Shown: positions 9,785 through 22,494, counted from the stretch's first letter. The stretch: 64,000 nucleotides of DNA from Elephas maximus indicus (GCF_024166365.1 NC_064842.1:19377001-19441000); one strand, 5' to 3'. The notes: generated by a model not told the origin, from the sequence alone. Translations and numbers: made by a program.

Positions 9785-11455
9785 TAAATATTTTATTGTT
9801 TTTTCTTGGTGAAAGTTTACACTGCAAATTAGGTTCCCATTTGACAATTTTCTACACAAATTGTTCAGTGACATTCGTTACATTTTCCACAATGTGCCAA
9901 CATTCTCTCTAATTGCATTGTGGTTGTTACGTTTCCAGTACTCTAGTTTCCCTGTCCCCTTAACTTCTCACCTTTGCTTTAGAGTAATTCTTGATCTTTG
10001 ATCTCACACAGATTAAAAAAAAATTTTTTTTGTTGTGCTTTAAGTGAAAGTTTACAAATCAAGTCAGTCTCTCATACAAAAATTTATATATACCTTGCTA
10101 TACACTCCTAATTGCTCTCCCCCTAATGAGGCAGCACACTCCTTCCCTCCACTCTCTATTTTTGTGTCCATTCGGCCAGCTTCTGACCCCCTTTGCCTTC
10201 TCATCTTCCCTCCAGACAGGAGATGCCAACATAGTTTCATGTGTCTACTTGATCCAAGAAGCTCACTCTTCACCGGTATCATTTTCTATCCCATTGTCCA
10301 GTCCAATCCCTGTCTGAAGAGTTGGCTTTGGGAATAGTTCCTGTCTTGGGCTAACAGAAGGTCTGGGGACTATGACTACCGGGGTCCTTCTAGTCTCAGT
10401 CAGACCATTAAGTCAGGTCTTTTTATGAGAATACGGGGTCTGCATCCCACTGCTCTCCTGCTCCTTCAGGGGTTCTCTGTTGTGTTCCCTGTCAGGGCAG
10501 TCATTGGTTGTAACCGGGCACCATCTAGTTCTTCTGGCCTCAGACTGATGTAGTCTCTGGTTTATGTGGCCCTTTCTGTCTCTTAGGCTCATAATTACCT
10601 TGTGTCTTTGGTGTTCGTCATTCTGCTTTGCTCCAGGTGGCTTGAGACCAATTGATGCATCTTAGATGGTCGCTTGCTAGCATTTAAGACCCCAGATGCC
10701 ACGCTCCAAAGTGGGATGCAGAATGTTTTCTTAATAGATTTTATTATGCCAATTGACTTAGATGTCCCCTGAAACCATGGTCCCCAAACCCCCGCCCCTG
10801 CTACACTTCAAAGCGTTCAGTTTATTCAGGAAACTTCTTTGCTTTTGGTTTAGTCCAGTTGTGGTGACTCCCGTATTGCATGTTATCTTTCCCTTCACCT
10901 AAAATAGTTCTTATCTACTACCTAATTAGTGAATACCTCTTTCCCTCCCTTTCTCCCTCCCCCTTCTCATAACCATCAAAGAATATTTTCTTCTCCGTTT
11001 AAACTATTTCTCAAGTTCTTATAATAGTGGTCTTATACAATATTTTTCCTTTTGCAACTAATTTCACTCAGCATAATGCCTTCCAGATTCCTCCATGTTA
11101 TGAAATGTTTCACAGATTCATCACTGTTCTTTTATAGATGGTTTTTTAATGGATCACCATAATCATGGGTAATATCCTTTGTTCTGTGTGCCATTCTGGT
11201 ATTTCACTAAAAGGTGATCTCGGGATAGTTTTGGTTCAAGGTTTAAAGACCATCTCAGGGCAATAGTCTCAGGGAGTCCTCTAGTCTCAACTGACCCAGT
11301 AAATCTGGACTATTTAAGAATTTGAGTTTTGTTCCACGTTTTTCTCCCAATTTATCAGGGTCCATCTATTGTGGCCCTAATCAGAACTGTTGGTCGTGGT
11401 AGCCAGGTATCATTTAGTTCTTCTTGTCTCAGGGTAGATGAGGCCGTGGGAGGAG
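9785..11455 (-). mobile_element. Older L1 3' UTR, split by a younger L1
   Basis: The outer parts (9785-10010 and about 11155-11455) belong to one L1 3' UTR type. Key phrases on the plus strand are GGTGAAAGTTTACACTGCAA, TGTTCAGTGACATTCGTTAC, GGTGATCTCGGGATAGTTTT and CATCTCAGGGCAATAGTCTC. The two halves are in the order of one element and are separated by the L1 at 10015-11150. Confidence 0.7.
10015..11150 (-). mobile_element. L1 3' end (younger), 5'-truncated
   Basis: A poly(T) head (the inverse poly(A) tail) at 10015-10030 leads into GTGCTTTAAGTGAAAGTTTAC and the long 3' UTR also found at 51657-53077 (plus) and 61748-62560 (minus). It extends into the ORF2 end, read on the plus strand as AATTTCACTCAGCATAATGC. 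The frame 10044-10337 lies antisense within the UTR and is not a host gene. Confidence 0.85.
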
Positions 11456-12479
11456 AGGTGTTTGAGGCAAAATAAAATCGGAGGCAAATACCAGTCAGCC
11501 AGATTTAGAAAGCATGTGAAGTGGCTTATGTAGTGGAGTGGCTTAGTCATAGCACCCTGGAACTCTGCATGTATCCATAGAGGCCACATGGACAAGGCTT
11601 GAACTGCAGCTGACTCTCAAGTTTTCGAAGAATACCCCTTAGCCTCTAGAACAAGTGATTCTGAAAGCCTTGTGAGACGCTACAAAACCGTTTTCCACTA
11701 GCCTCCCTATCTTTCTGGGAGGCTGTTATGAGACAGTTTCTCATCACCTCCCAGGTTCTGAAGAGGTATAAGGTTTTCTGCCTTGTCTTCCCTTCAGGGT
11801 GGCTGCAGGCTATAAAAATGGCTTAGCTGCAGAAAGGCATTAGCTCCTCAGCAAGAGTGTCCCACCCTCTGTGTTGCAGTCATCCTTCCCCTTTTGTTTT
11901 GGTGTTGCCCTGTGCAAGGATTGCGGGGAGCTGGCACCTTTGGCTAATCTTCCTTTTGCTGTCTATGTAAGTACTAAGCCATCTGAGCCTAAAAAGGGAT
12001 CATTGTTTCTTTACCAGCCAAATCTGTTAGTCAGCTCTTGCCTTGTGTTTGACTCTTTGCCACTGGAGGCAGGAAACACAGTCAGCCTGGATACAAGGAG
12101 GAGGCACCGGTGTAGAATTGAGAAAGGAGCATATAAACATAAAGCAATTCTTAAAGGGGATGGCTTGTGGGGGCTAGCTCCCATGCAGCCTCAGTCACCA
12201 CAAGGCGGGAGATAAGTAGAGGATGCTGTTAGGGTGTTTTCAGGGTATGATGGGGACAGAAGATGCTCTTACCCGGATGACTAGAAACTTAAAAAGTTGC
12301 TAGAAATAAGGACTAGATTTTTTTTTTTTTTCTGGTTTTCGCATCCAGCAGCTGTACAGACTTTAAACGCTGACCCTCAACTGTTGACTGTGGTCATTCT
12401 GGAGAACAAGAATAATAGAAGGGACATTACACTGACAGGGTGAGTAGTTGAAGTATCAACAGCAGCATATCTAGGGGTC
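11456..12479. other. Intergenic, no gene recognised
   Basis: Moderately GC-rich unique sequence. The 114-codon plus frame at 11871-12215 shows no domain or start context I can support. Confidence 0.35.
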
Positions 12480-12790
12480 AAATCATGTCTTCTCCACTTA
12501 CAAACTGTTATCTCAGGTAAGTGATTTGACCTCTCTTTGCCTCAGTTGGAAACCCTGGTGGCGTAGTGCTTGAGAACTATGGCTGCTAACCAAAAGGTTG
12601 GCAGTTTGAATCCACCAGGTGCTCCTTGGAAACTCTATGGGGCAGTTCTACTCTGTCTATAGGGTTGCTGAGTCGGAATTGACTGGACAGCAACGGGTTT
12701 GGCCTTTTTTTTGTTGTTTGTTTTTATGCCTCAGTTTTATCAAGCTGTAAAATGGGAATATTGCTTCATTTGTGTTCTTGTGGGGATTGC
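12480..12790 (+). mobile_element. MIR, split by an AfroSINE
   Basis: MIR phrases CTTCTCCACTTACAAACTG and GATTTGACCTCTCTTTGCCT (left) continue as TGCCTCAGTTTTATCAAGC and GTAAAATGGGAATATTGC (right of the SINE). Another MIR, inverted, follows at 12795. Confidence 0.8.
12548..12726 (+). mobile_element. AfroSINE inside a MIR
   Basis: GGAAACCCTGGTGGCGTAGTG through CAGCAACGGGTTTGG and a T-rich end. TGCCTCAGTT is perfectly duplicated at 12538-12547 and 12727-12736, within the conserved MIR core. Confidence 0.95.
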
Positions 12791-12794
12791 ATAA

Positions 12795-13028
12795 TAATAA
12801 TTTATTCATTGTGCACTTACTGTACATCAGGCGTGTGCAAAGTGCTTTATGTGCATTACCTGATTTAATTCACACAACTCTCTGAGGTAGGGTTGTTATC
12901 TCAATTTTATAGTTGAATAAACTGAGGCACAGAGAGGTTACCCACAATCTAGCTAGTAAATGTGGGAGCCAGAATTCAAACTCAGGCGGATTCACTCTAG
13001 AGCCTGCTCGCTTGTCAGTGGGTTACAA
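12795..13028 (-). mobile_element. MIR
   Basis: Inverse MIR: GTGCAAAGTGCTTTATGTGC, CTCTGAGGTAGGGTTGTTAT, AACTGAGGCACAGAGAGGTT and CCAGAATTCAAACTCAGGC occur in canonical order. Confidence 0.85.
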
Positions 13029-13559
13029 AATAAAGGAAAAAAGTTATGTTAAATGCTCAGAAGAGTGCTTAGCAGATCATAAAGATGGTACGGGGATAAA
13101 AAAAAAAAAAAAAAATTGAATTTGGGAAAATTGAAAGTGCAAAAAAAGTATATAAAGAAGCAGGAAAAAAAGCTTTTTTTTTTTCCTCCAGTGTATTTCT
13201 GTTTTTCCCATTTTCTACAAAAACTTATGTTTGTCATCAGAAAAAAAAAAGTATTAAAAAAAAAATAACCATAATCCTATAAAGAAGTAGCCTGGAGGCC
13301 AGAGTTGAAAATCAGGTTTTGAGATCTTTCGAACTCTGGCTCTCTGTTGACAGGAAATACAGAGTGCCTGAAGCTGGTCCAAACCTCGATCCAGTGGAGA
13401 CTGTGCGGCCACCTCTTCGGCAGATGTTTAAATAGTAAATGAGGAGTTGCACCAGGCAACTTCCAAGATCCCTTCTAAACTGAGGTCAGGGCCCAAATCA
13501 CTCAACAGCTACCTTGGCCGACTTATTTTTGGACCGAGGAATTATGTGAGTCTGTGGAA
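13029..13559. other. Homopolymer-rich spacer upstream of a CpG island
   Basis: Runs of A at 13099-13116 and 13241-13265 and of T at 13171-13184, then unique sequence leading into the CpG island. Upstream exons of the 13829 gene could lie here, but none can be shown. Confidence 0.4.
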
Positions 13560-13652
13560 AGTGGCTTCTTCCTCAGCTACTGACGGGCTCGGGGTTCGGC
13601 CACAGCGTGGAAGGGAGGATGGCCCTGCCGGCATTGTGAGGTCACCATTCCC

Positions 13653-13666
13653 GTTTCCTTGGCAAC
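13653..13666. promoter_or_regulatory. X-box (RFX binding site)
   Basis: GTTTCCTTGGCAAC fits the RFX X-box consensus RYYNYY-N(1-3)-RRNRAC exactly, with a 2-base spacer. It sits 163 bp upstream of the ATG at 13829, inside the CpG island. RFX sites at this distance are typical of ciliary and testis genes. An AGGTCA half-site lies just upstream at about 13639. Confidence 0.6.
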
Positions 13667-13777
13667 AGGAACCCGTGGGGGAGGCCGCAGGCACATCCCA
13701 GGAGGGCCGCAGGAGACGCGAGGGACCGTTTGTGTCCTGGAGGCCGCTGCCAAGTCGCCCAGCCGTCAGTTCTGTGA

Positions 13778-14200
<423 letters not shown>

Positions 14201-14341
14201 GCCGTGGGCGGCCTGCAGACTCAGCGCCCAGGCCCCGGCAGCGCGGGGGCGTCCGTCGGCCGGTCCGTGTGGACCGGATCCTACACCCAGCCTCCCTGCG
14301 CCCAAAGCTATGGATTTTATTTAACAAAGCGAAGAAATGAA

Positions 14342-14347
14342 AATAAA
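14342..14347 (+). terminator. Poly(A) signal AATAAA
   Basis: Canonical AATAAA 141 bp after the stop of the 13829 ORF. No poly(A) tract follows in the genome, which argues against the locus being a processed retrocopy. Confidence 0.55.
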
Positions 14348-14359
14348 CCCAACATCATA

Positions 14360-15567
14360 TAATTGAAAGAACATGGAGTTTTTGGGGCATACACATTTTA
14401 AACCTTCAGAAATTAAAGGGACTCCAGATTGAGGTTTTTAGGAAGGAAATGGGCTCCGGCTCCTCAGGTACTTCGAGGCGGTAATGGAAGGCAGGAACGC
14501 AGTTGCAACGAAGCCCCAGATCCCTTCTTTCCGCCTGGCCTGGCTTTTTCTGGCGGTTGCAGTCAGGCTTGAAGAGTTGGATCCAAGGGGCTGATTTTCT
14601 CTTCCTCATCACCCCTAGGGAGAGGGTGGGAAGCAGCAGTGGTTTTCAATCTATGCAGTGCCCTTGGAGATTTTTTAAAAAGCGAGATGTGAGCTCCTCA
14701 TCCCACATTGACGTGAGTAACACTGCTTTTATCTTTTGTTTACAGGCATTTATGATCCCACGTGAACCAACATTAGAACCAAGGCTTGGGGGTGGGGTCC
14801 GGGGAGTCTGGAAACTAGTGCTAGAAATAAAAGAGCAAAGGGAGGGGAATCCAGGCGACTCCTGGGTGCCTCTTTAGCTTCTTCCTTCTAGTCAATAAAA
14901 ACCTGCTAATGATACCCTGGTTTTGCAGACTTGTGAGGATGAAAGCAAAATATTAGAATGAAAGTGCTCTACGTGTATTGAAAGAGCTCTACATAGTGAA
15001 GGTATTTATTAACACGGTTAGTTTGTCTTTCAGGCTATTCTCAGACCACTAATCCACACCTACCTTCTTTCTCTGACCTGCAATACCAAGAGTGCGGTTA
15101 GGGCAAGCTAACCACTTGATGTTGCTGCAGCTGAAGTGGCTGGGGAGTTCAGGGTGATGACGTTTAGGCAGGGATTTCCGTCCCCTTGACCTAGAGAGTC
15201 AATCTCAGGTATCATGATCATGATACCCGTTTAGTTGGTTTCAGTGGTAGGGAAATGATGACTGGCTCCTGGGCAGCAGTCTAGAAAGATGAGAAAAGCA
15301 GGAAAAACAAGGCATAGACCAGAATGCTGGAGCCAGGAATGGAGGCCCCACAGGGACTCAGAGAGAAGTGGACTTGCCTCAGTGGTGAGGGCTGGGGCTG
15401 GAATCAAAATTTCCTGTCTTCTGCCACAGCACTGGTAAGTTGGATTCTCTGTGAAGCTAATGAAGCTTAGGTTCCGGGCCCCTCACTTGTCCAGGTCTCT
15501 CATATTCCAGGTGGGGAAGGGAAGCCAGGTTGCAATCAGGAAGTTTTTCCACGTGAGCCTTTTTGAT
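14360..15567. other. Intergenic, no feature recognised
   Basis: Unique sequence. A stretch near 14640-14710 faintly resembles a MER5-type hAT fragment but is too diverged to call. No supported exon. Confidence 0.35.
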
Positions 15568-15579
15568 AATCTCCCTAAA

Positions 15580-15739
15580 CCCAAAACCCACTGGGGTCAA
15601 GTCAATTCTGACTCATAGCGACTCTATAGGACAGAGTAGAACTGCCCCATAGAGTTTCCAAGGAGCGCCTGGTGGATTTGAACTGCCAGCCTCTTGGTTA
15701 GCAGCCATAGCACTTAACCACTACGCCACCAAGGTTTCC
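15580..15739 (-). mobile_element. AfroSINE
   Basis: Inverse AfroSINE from the CCCAAAACCCACTGGGG tail to ACGCCACCAAGGTTTCC at the head. The flanks AATCTCCCTAAA (15568-15579) and AATCTGCCTAAA (15740-15751) are a 12-bp target duplication with one difference. Confidence 0.93.
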
Positions 15740-16126
15740 AATCTGCCTAAAGAGGTCTTAGAAAACAAAACTAAATAGAGCCTGAATCTCTCAGACCCCA
15801 GTAATTTGTTATAATTTCTTTTCTCATCTTAGAGACATACTGACTTTTATATTGTGTATACTTCAGGCCTCACAAAACCTTTGCATCAGTTGTCATGGGT
15901 GACTGCTGCCTCTTGCTGCCAGAGTGCCCTTTTGTGAAGCAGCAAGAGGTGGGGAACAGTGACCTTGATGCAGGGGTGGCCTCCATGAACCCAACCAAGC
16001 AAGCTATCCCAGAGGCCAAGCAAGCCCTCCCAGAGGCCACAGAAGGACTCACAGACCAAATTAAGATGCATGAATCACATGGTTTATTAAATCAGTTTAA
16101 GGCACAAAGTGTGAAGCAAGGGTACA

Positions 16127-16168
16127 GGGGTGGTGGAGGTTCAGTGGTAGAATTCTTGCTGTCCATGT
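16127..16168 (+). mobile_element. Head fragment of the second tRNA-derived SINE
   Basis: GGTTCAGTGGTAGAATTCTTG matches the A-box head of the SINE at 3344-3603. The rest is not recognisable. The surrounding 15752-16270 is otherwise unassigned. Confidence 0.5.
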
Positions 16169-16283
16169 TCCTCATGAATATTTGGTACCTACTTGGTCTT
16201 TTCAACCTATCCTATCTATATTTAGCCCACACAAGCTCTACTTACTTTATATCTAATACATCTCATAGACGACTAACTTATTA

Positions 16284-16450
16284 AACCAAAACCCAAGCCC
16301 GTTGCCATTGAGTCGATTCTGACTCATAGTAACCCTTTAGGACAGAGTAGAACAGCCCCACGGAGTTTCCAAGGAGCGCCTGGCGGATTTGAACTGCCGA
16401 CCTTTAGGTTAGCAGCCATACTGCTTAACCACTATGCCACCAGGGTTTCC
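16284..16450 (-). mobile_element. AfroSINE
   Basis: Inverse AfroSINE, AACCAAAACCCAAGCCCG to ATGCCACCAGGGTTTCC. GACTAACTTATTA is perfectly duplicated at 16271-16283 and 16451-16463. Confidence 0.95.
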
Positions 16451-16463
16451 GACTAACTTATTA

Positions 16464-17710
16464 GCTATACTTAACTCATGAGTTTTGTCTGTATCTCTCC
16501 AGCTATTAGCTCATTCATTATCTGTTTTTAACACATAAATTTAATTTTCCCATTTGTTTTTCTCATCTTCAATAAAAAAAAAGGTACATTCTCAACCATA
16601 CAGCCAGCACTCACTATAAAAGGACTGTTGAACCTCAGGTGGCTCTGGCTGTATCCTGGGCAAAAGGCCTCATTTCTTCACAGCTGCTTACCTGAGCTGC
16701 TATGTTGGTGATTAAACAAGCAGATTGGGAGTGAAGGGAGGTTCAAACCTGGCCCCTTGGTAGGCTGAGCCCGGACTTTTCACATGGTCCCAGGGCCCAG
16801 AAGCCGGTGCAAGGTCACTGGGAATTGCTACAGATGTGGACACTGGCCCCACACACGTCTGCCTCTGAAGGAAGCTGGGGACTTGAGGGGAAATGTCCAC
16901 TGAGCTGGGATGTAAACCTGGGGAGGGAGAGGTGTCTGAATCACCCAAAGTGGCCCCTACTCACCTAGGGGAGGGCAGCTCTGAGTAAAATGCTCTGGGT
17001 TTCAAGGAAAGGGAACTGAATAGACCCACTGGTGGCTGTTTGGCTCTTACAGAACTTTGATTGAAACAGTTCTTTCAAATTTTCCTGTAGGTCCCTTTCT
17101 GTAGGCCTCAAACAGGAATTCATGGAGGGCTAGGATGAGGACAAATCCTCTCAGCTTCTGATATGGAAGTTCATTTCCTGAGCTAAACTGGCCTTTCTGG
17201 TTCTCAGTTTCCTTAGGGTAAGTCCTTGATATCAGCAGACTCTGGCTGGCCTTCCCCACGGACTGGCCTGGACATGTCAGAATTACTACTAGGCTTAGGC
17301 CTGGGCCCCTTTATATCCATGTATGAGAAAAAAGCACCAAAAATCACCCAAAGTACAGTACAACTGGAGAAGTCATCTTTGGAGCCAGTGAGTACTGGCA
17401 GAAAAAACCTGGGCTCCGGACGTGGCCAGATATACACTGCTCTGTGAGCTCATGTGTGGAATGGGGGATAGAATCTCTGAGTTGTGAGGCTGTGGCAGAC
17501 ATTCTATTCATGTTACTTGCCTAGTAAGAGGAGAGGTGTGTATCCACCAACCTGAGTCCCCTGATTCTCAACAGAGGTATCACCAAGGATTACGTAAAAA
17601 AAAAAAGTCTTTCTTCTGTGGACCCTCCTTTGAAATATTTAATCTTCAGCTACATTTATTCATTTGTTCTTTCATATTTTTTAAATTTTATTAAAGTTTA
17701 TTTTCCCCGT
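16464..17710. other. Intergenic, no feature recognised
   Basis: Unique sequence with only short chance frames on both strands (16712-17447). No repeat or exon recognised. Confidence 0.35.
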
Positions 17711-17721
17711 TTTGTTAATCA

Positions 17722-17932
17722 GAAATACAAACCAATTACCAATGAGTTGATTCCAACTCATGGTGACCCCATGTGTATCAGAGTGGAATTGTGCTCCATA
17801 GGGTTTTCAACAGCTGATTTTTTGGAAGTAGATCACCAGGATTTTCTTCTGAGGTGCCTCTGGGTGGACTTGAACCTCCAGCCTTTCCGTTAGCAGGCAA
17901 GTGCTTAACTGTTCGCATCACCCAGGTACTCC
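17722..17932 (-). mobile_element. AfroSINE, older variant
   Basis: Inverse copy of the variant at 1800-1972, with GAGGTGCCTCTGGGTGGACT and GTTAGCAGGCAAGTGCTTAA. TTTGTTAATCA is duplicated at 17711-17721 and 17933-17943, so the insertion boundaries are exact even though the family is old. Confidence 0.9.
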
Positions 17933-18199
17933 TTTGTTAATCAAGGACATTTATGGTCAAGGAATTTTGACTAGTGCAATATAAGCAGTATTATCACATT
18001 CACTTGATATAACTTGTACCAAACACAAAGAAAAAAATGTTTGTAATGCAATAATCTTATTCAAAATTAATGACATGAGACCATCATTATTACTTTGAAG
18101 CACTCAGAGATCCCAGTTTTAGAGGCTCTATTCCAGATTCCATGTTCTGATTATTAATGGTTGTTTGCAGCTGTTTCATTTTGAGTCTTGCCACATCAA

Positions 18200-21185
18200 C
18201 AAATAAAGGTCCTAAAAGCTTGACTCCATCCATGTCATTAGGGCAGACTCTACTTAGAGGAGGCAGCTCCTCCCCAGTTGTATTTTGAGTGCCTTCCAAC
18301 CTGAGGGGCTCATCTTCTGGCACTATATCAGACAGTGTTTCATTGCTATCCATAAGGTTTTCACTGGCTAATTCTTTTCAGAAGTAGACCACTGGGCCCT
18401 TCTTCTTAGTCTTGGTCTGGAAACTCAGCTGAAACCTGTCCACCATGGGTAACCCTGCTGGTATTTGAATACCGGTGGCAAAGCTTCCAACATCTCAGCA
18501 ACACATAGCCCCCACTGTACAACAAGCTGACAGACTCAATGTGGAATGCATGAAGTATGAATCTAGGAAAATTGGAAATCATCGAAAATGAAATAGAATG
18601 CATAAAGATCGATATCCTAGGCATTAGTGAGCTGAAATGGACTGGTATTGGTCATTCTGAATCGGACAATCATAGGGTCTACTATGCTGGGAACAACTTG
18701 AAGAAGAATGGCATTACATTTGTTGTCAAAAAACATTTCAAGATCTATCCTGAAGTACAACACTGTCAGTGGTAGGATAATATCCATACGCCTACGAGGA
18801 AGACCAGTTAAAATGAGTACGTGCACCAACCACTAAGGCCACAGATGAAGAAATTGATTTTTACCAACTTCGGCAGTCTGAAGTTGATTGAACATGCAAT
18901 CAGGATACACTGATAATTACTGGTGATTGGAATGCGAAAGTTGGAAATAAAGAAGAAGGGTCAGTAGTTGGAAAATATGGCCTTGGTGACAGAAGCAATG
19001 CGAGAGATCACATGACTGAATTTTGCAAGACCAATGACTTCCTCACTGCAAATACATTTTTTAACTAACATAAATGGTGACTATACACATGGACCTCGCC
19101 AGATTGAATACACAGGAATCAAATCGACTACATCTGTGGAAAGAGGCAATGGAAAAGCTCAATATTGTCACAACAAGGCCAGGGGCCGACTGTAGATTAG
19201 ATCATCAATTACTCATATGGAAGTTCAATTTGAAACTGAAGAAAATTAGAACGAGTAGATGAGAGCCAAAGTACGACCTTGAGTATATCCCACCTGAATT
19301 TAGAGACCATCTCAAGAATAGATTTTTTCCTTTTGCTCACGAACATTGAGTAGCTAAAGCAAAAGGAAAAAGTGCTGAAGTAAAAGAGCTGAAAAGGGCA
19401 GCTCAAGAAGACAAAGTAAAATATTATGATGACATGTGCAAAGAGCTGGAGATAGAAAACCAAAAGGGAAGAAAATGTTCGGCATTTCTCAAGCTGAAAG
19501 AACTGAAGAAAAAATTCAAGCCTCAAGTTGCAATACTGAAGGATTCTATGGGGAAAATATTAAACGACGCAAGAAGCATCAAAAGAAGATGGAAGTTACA
19601 CACAGAGTCACTATACCAAAAAGAATTGGTCTAATGTTCAACCATTTCAGGACGTAACATATGATCAGAAACCAGTGGTACTGAGGGAAGAAGTCCAAGC
19701 TGCACTGAAGGCATTGGTGAAAAACATGGCTCCAGGAATTGAAGGAATACCAATCGAGATGTTTCAACAAATGGATGCAGCAGTGAAAGTGCTCACTCAT
19801 CTATGCCAAGAAACGTGGAAGACAGCTACCTGGTCAACTGACTGGAGAAGATCCATATTTATGCCTATTCCCAAGAAAGGCGATCCAAAGGAATGAGGAA
19901 ATTATCAAATGGTATCATTAATATCACATGCAAGCAAAATTTTGCTGAAGATCATTCAAAAGCAGCTGCAGCAGTGTATCGACAGGAAACTGTCAGAAAT
20001 TCAAGCCAGATTTATAAGAGGACATGGAACCAGGGATATCATTGCTGATGTCAGATGAATCCTGGCTGAAAGCAGAGAATACCAAAAAGATGTTTACCTG
20101 TGTTTTACTTACTATCCTAAGGCATTCAACTGTGTGGATCATAACAAATTATGGATAACATTGCAGAGAATGGGAATTCCAGAACACTTAATTGTGCTCA
20201 TGAGGAATCTGTACTTGGATCAAGAGGCAGTTGGTCGAATAGCACAAGGGGATACTGCACGGTTTAAAGTCAGGAAAGGTGTGCATCAGGATTGTGTCCT
20301 TTCACCATACCTACTCAATCTGTATGCTAAGCAAATAATCCGAGAAGCTGGACTATATGAAGAAAAAGTGGCATCAGGATTGGAGGAAGACTCATTAACA
20401 ACCTGTGATATGCAGATGACACAACCTTGCTTGCTGAAAGTGAAGGAGACTAGAAGCACTTAAACACTGATGAAAAAGACAACAGCCTTCAGTATAGATT
20501 ACACCTCAATATAAAGAAAACAAAAATCCCCATAACTGGGCCAATAAGCAACATCATGATAAACGGAGAAAAGATTGAAGTTGTCAAGGATTTCATTTTA
20601 CTTGGGTCCACAATCAACATCCATGGAAGCAGCAGTGAAGAAATCAAAAGACACATTGCATTGGGCAAATCTGCTGTAAGACTTCTTTAAAGTGTTGAAA
20701 AAAGGAAGATGTCACCTTGAGGACTAAGGTGCACCTGATCCAAGCCATGGTGTTTTCAATAGCCTCATATGCATGTGAAAGATGGACAATGAATAAGGAA
20801 GACTGAAGAAGAATTGATGCCTTTGAATTGTGGTGTTGGCGAAGAATACTGAATATACCATGGAGTGCCAAAAGAAGGAAAAAATCTGTCTTGGAAGAAG
20901 TACAACCAGAGTGCTCCTTAGAAGCAAGGATGGTGAGACTAGTCTCACATACTTTGGACATACTATCAGGAGGAAGCAGTCCCTAAGGAAGGGCATCATG
21001 CATGGTAAAATAGAGGGTCAGTGAAAAAGAAGACCCTCAACGAGATGGACTGACACGGTGCATGCAACAATGGGCACAAGCATAGCAACAATTGTGAGGA
21101 TGGCACAGGACCAGGCAGTGTTTCATTCTATTGTGCGTAAGGTCACTATGAGTTGGAACTGACTTGATGGCACCTAACAACAAGA
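18200..21185 (+). mobile_element. RTE-type LINE, near full length, inactive
   Basis: Parts appear in RTE order. A 5' region around 18350-18540 is followed by endonuclease domain remnants (18557-18775, including DILGISELKWTGIG). Next comes the reverse-transcriptase start (19675-19896, ALVKNMAPGIEGIPIEMFQQ, then IFMPIPKKGDP) and palm region (20134-20463, IPEHLIVLMRNLY, VHQDCVLSPYLLNLYA). The 3' end is GGTCACTATGAGTTGGAACT and (AACA)n at about 21185. Frameshifts and stops break the reading frame, and the catalytic YADD block is lost to a shift near 20405. It is one of five RTE copies in the window. The 5' boundary is approximate. Confidence 0.85.
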
Positions 21186-21204
21186 ACAGCACTTCAGATT
21201 CAAT

Positions 21205-21370
21205 AACAATACTGGCTGGCATTTAGTGAACATTTACTGCATGTCAGGCTCAGTTCTAGCACTTTTGTGATTTCTGTCATAGGATCATCCCCACAGTCCT
21301 CTCAGTGAGATGCCATTATTATTCCTGTGTTATAGATGGAAAACTGAGGCCAGAAATGGCAACGTGTATA
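21205..21370 (-). mobile_element. MIR fragment
   Basis: Inverse MIR: CATGTCAGGCTCAGTTCTAG, TCATCCCCACAGTCCTCTC and ATAGATGGAAAACTGAGGCC in order. Confidence 0.7.
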
Positions 21371-21984
21371 TTAAACAACAGTAACTGGAAACCACAAAGG
21401 AAAAGCAGATGCCCTCCTTCCTTCTGTGAAACGAACTTTGTCTTCAGAAGGAGAAACTACTTACTTTTGCAGCTGAGTATGATGTTGCCTCTTACTCAAC
21501 ACTGTATTGGAATAAAATAACTTGCTTTGGTAGATCATCTTATGTAAAAATTTGTTACTGCATGCTTAGAAATAACTGGGAAAGTAGAGGCTACATCATG
21601 AGGTAAGAACCCTTCATCTCTTAGATACTTGATCAACTATATTTAAAGATCCAAATGTTTTCTTTTTCTAATTTATAAAAAAGTTTTTTAAAATGCCATC
21701 CCTTAACATTTTTTTTCCTTCCTTCCGATTCCCACCTCTGCTCTCTCGGCCTTTATATTTCCAAGTACATTTTGTGTCTATGCAGTAAGCAGTGCGATAC
21801 AAAAGATCAGGTGGAGAATTTAATTTCATTGAAGTGATCCTGAATGGGTTGCTCCCACTCGCAACTGGCAGAAGCTCATGCAAGTCCTCTAGGGAACAAA
21901 ACAACATCAACTTGGGCCTGAAAGAATGTCTACAGTTAAAGTTCCAGGGAACACAAGCTCACCTTAAAAATATTATAAAACACA
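21371..21984. other. Intergenic, no feature recognised
   Basis: AT-rich unique sequence; short frames on both strands are not supported. Confidence 0.35.
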
Positions 21985-22160
21985 AAGGTGATGGAAAAGT
22001 TTATAAATGAATAATGGTGATGGTTGCATGTGATGAACACAATGCCACTGAACTGTACATGTGAAGAATGTTGAAATGGCAAATGATATATTACATATGT
22101 ATTTACTACAATTAAAAAAAATAAAACAGAAAAGCAGGCACTACAAGAATAAAAAAAAAA
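21985..22160 (+). mobile_element. L1 3' end fragment
   Basis: ATGGTGATGGTTGCATGTG, CACTGAACTGTACATGTG and the end ATTTACTACAATTAAAA with A-rich tails are the 3' end of an old L1, related to 4812-5095. Confidence 0.7.
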
Positions 22161-22196
22161 GGCTGGCAGCTATTGGGATAATCTGTTAGGGAATAA

Positions 22197-22440
22197 ATGT
22201 TTTTGTTAGGTGCCATCAGTTCTGATTCATAGAGGCCTTATGTACAACAGAAAAAAACACTGCCAGGTCTGCACCATCCTCACAATCGTTGCTATGTTTC
22301 AGCCTATTGTTGCAGCCACTGTGTCAATCCATCTTGTTGAGGGTCTGCCTCTATTTTGCTGACCCTCTCCTCTACCAAGCATGATGTTCTTCTCCAGGGA
22401 CTGATCCCTCCTGACAACATGTCCAAAGTATGTAAAACAC
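22197..22440 (-). mobile_element. RTE LINE 3' fragment
   Basis: Inverse RTE 3' end: TTTTTGTTAGGTGCCATCAG through TTGTTGAGGGTCTGCCTCTA and TCTCCAGGGACTGATCCCTC. It is 5'-truncated and matches the final 250 bp of the copy at 18200-21185. Confidence 0.85.
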
Positions 22441-22494
22441 AGTCTAACTAGTATTAACTACTTTATTCAAATTGTCTTATTCTAATTATAAAGG

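Noticed and set aside
11871-12215. 114-codon plus frame
   Set aside because: No domain, no splice or promoter support; likely chance.
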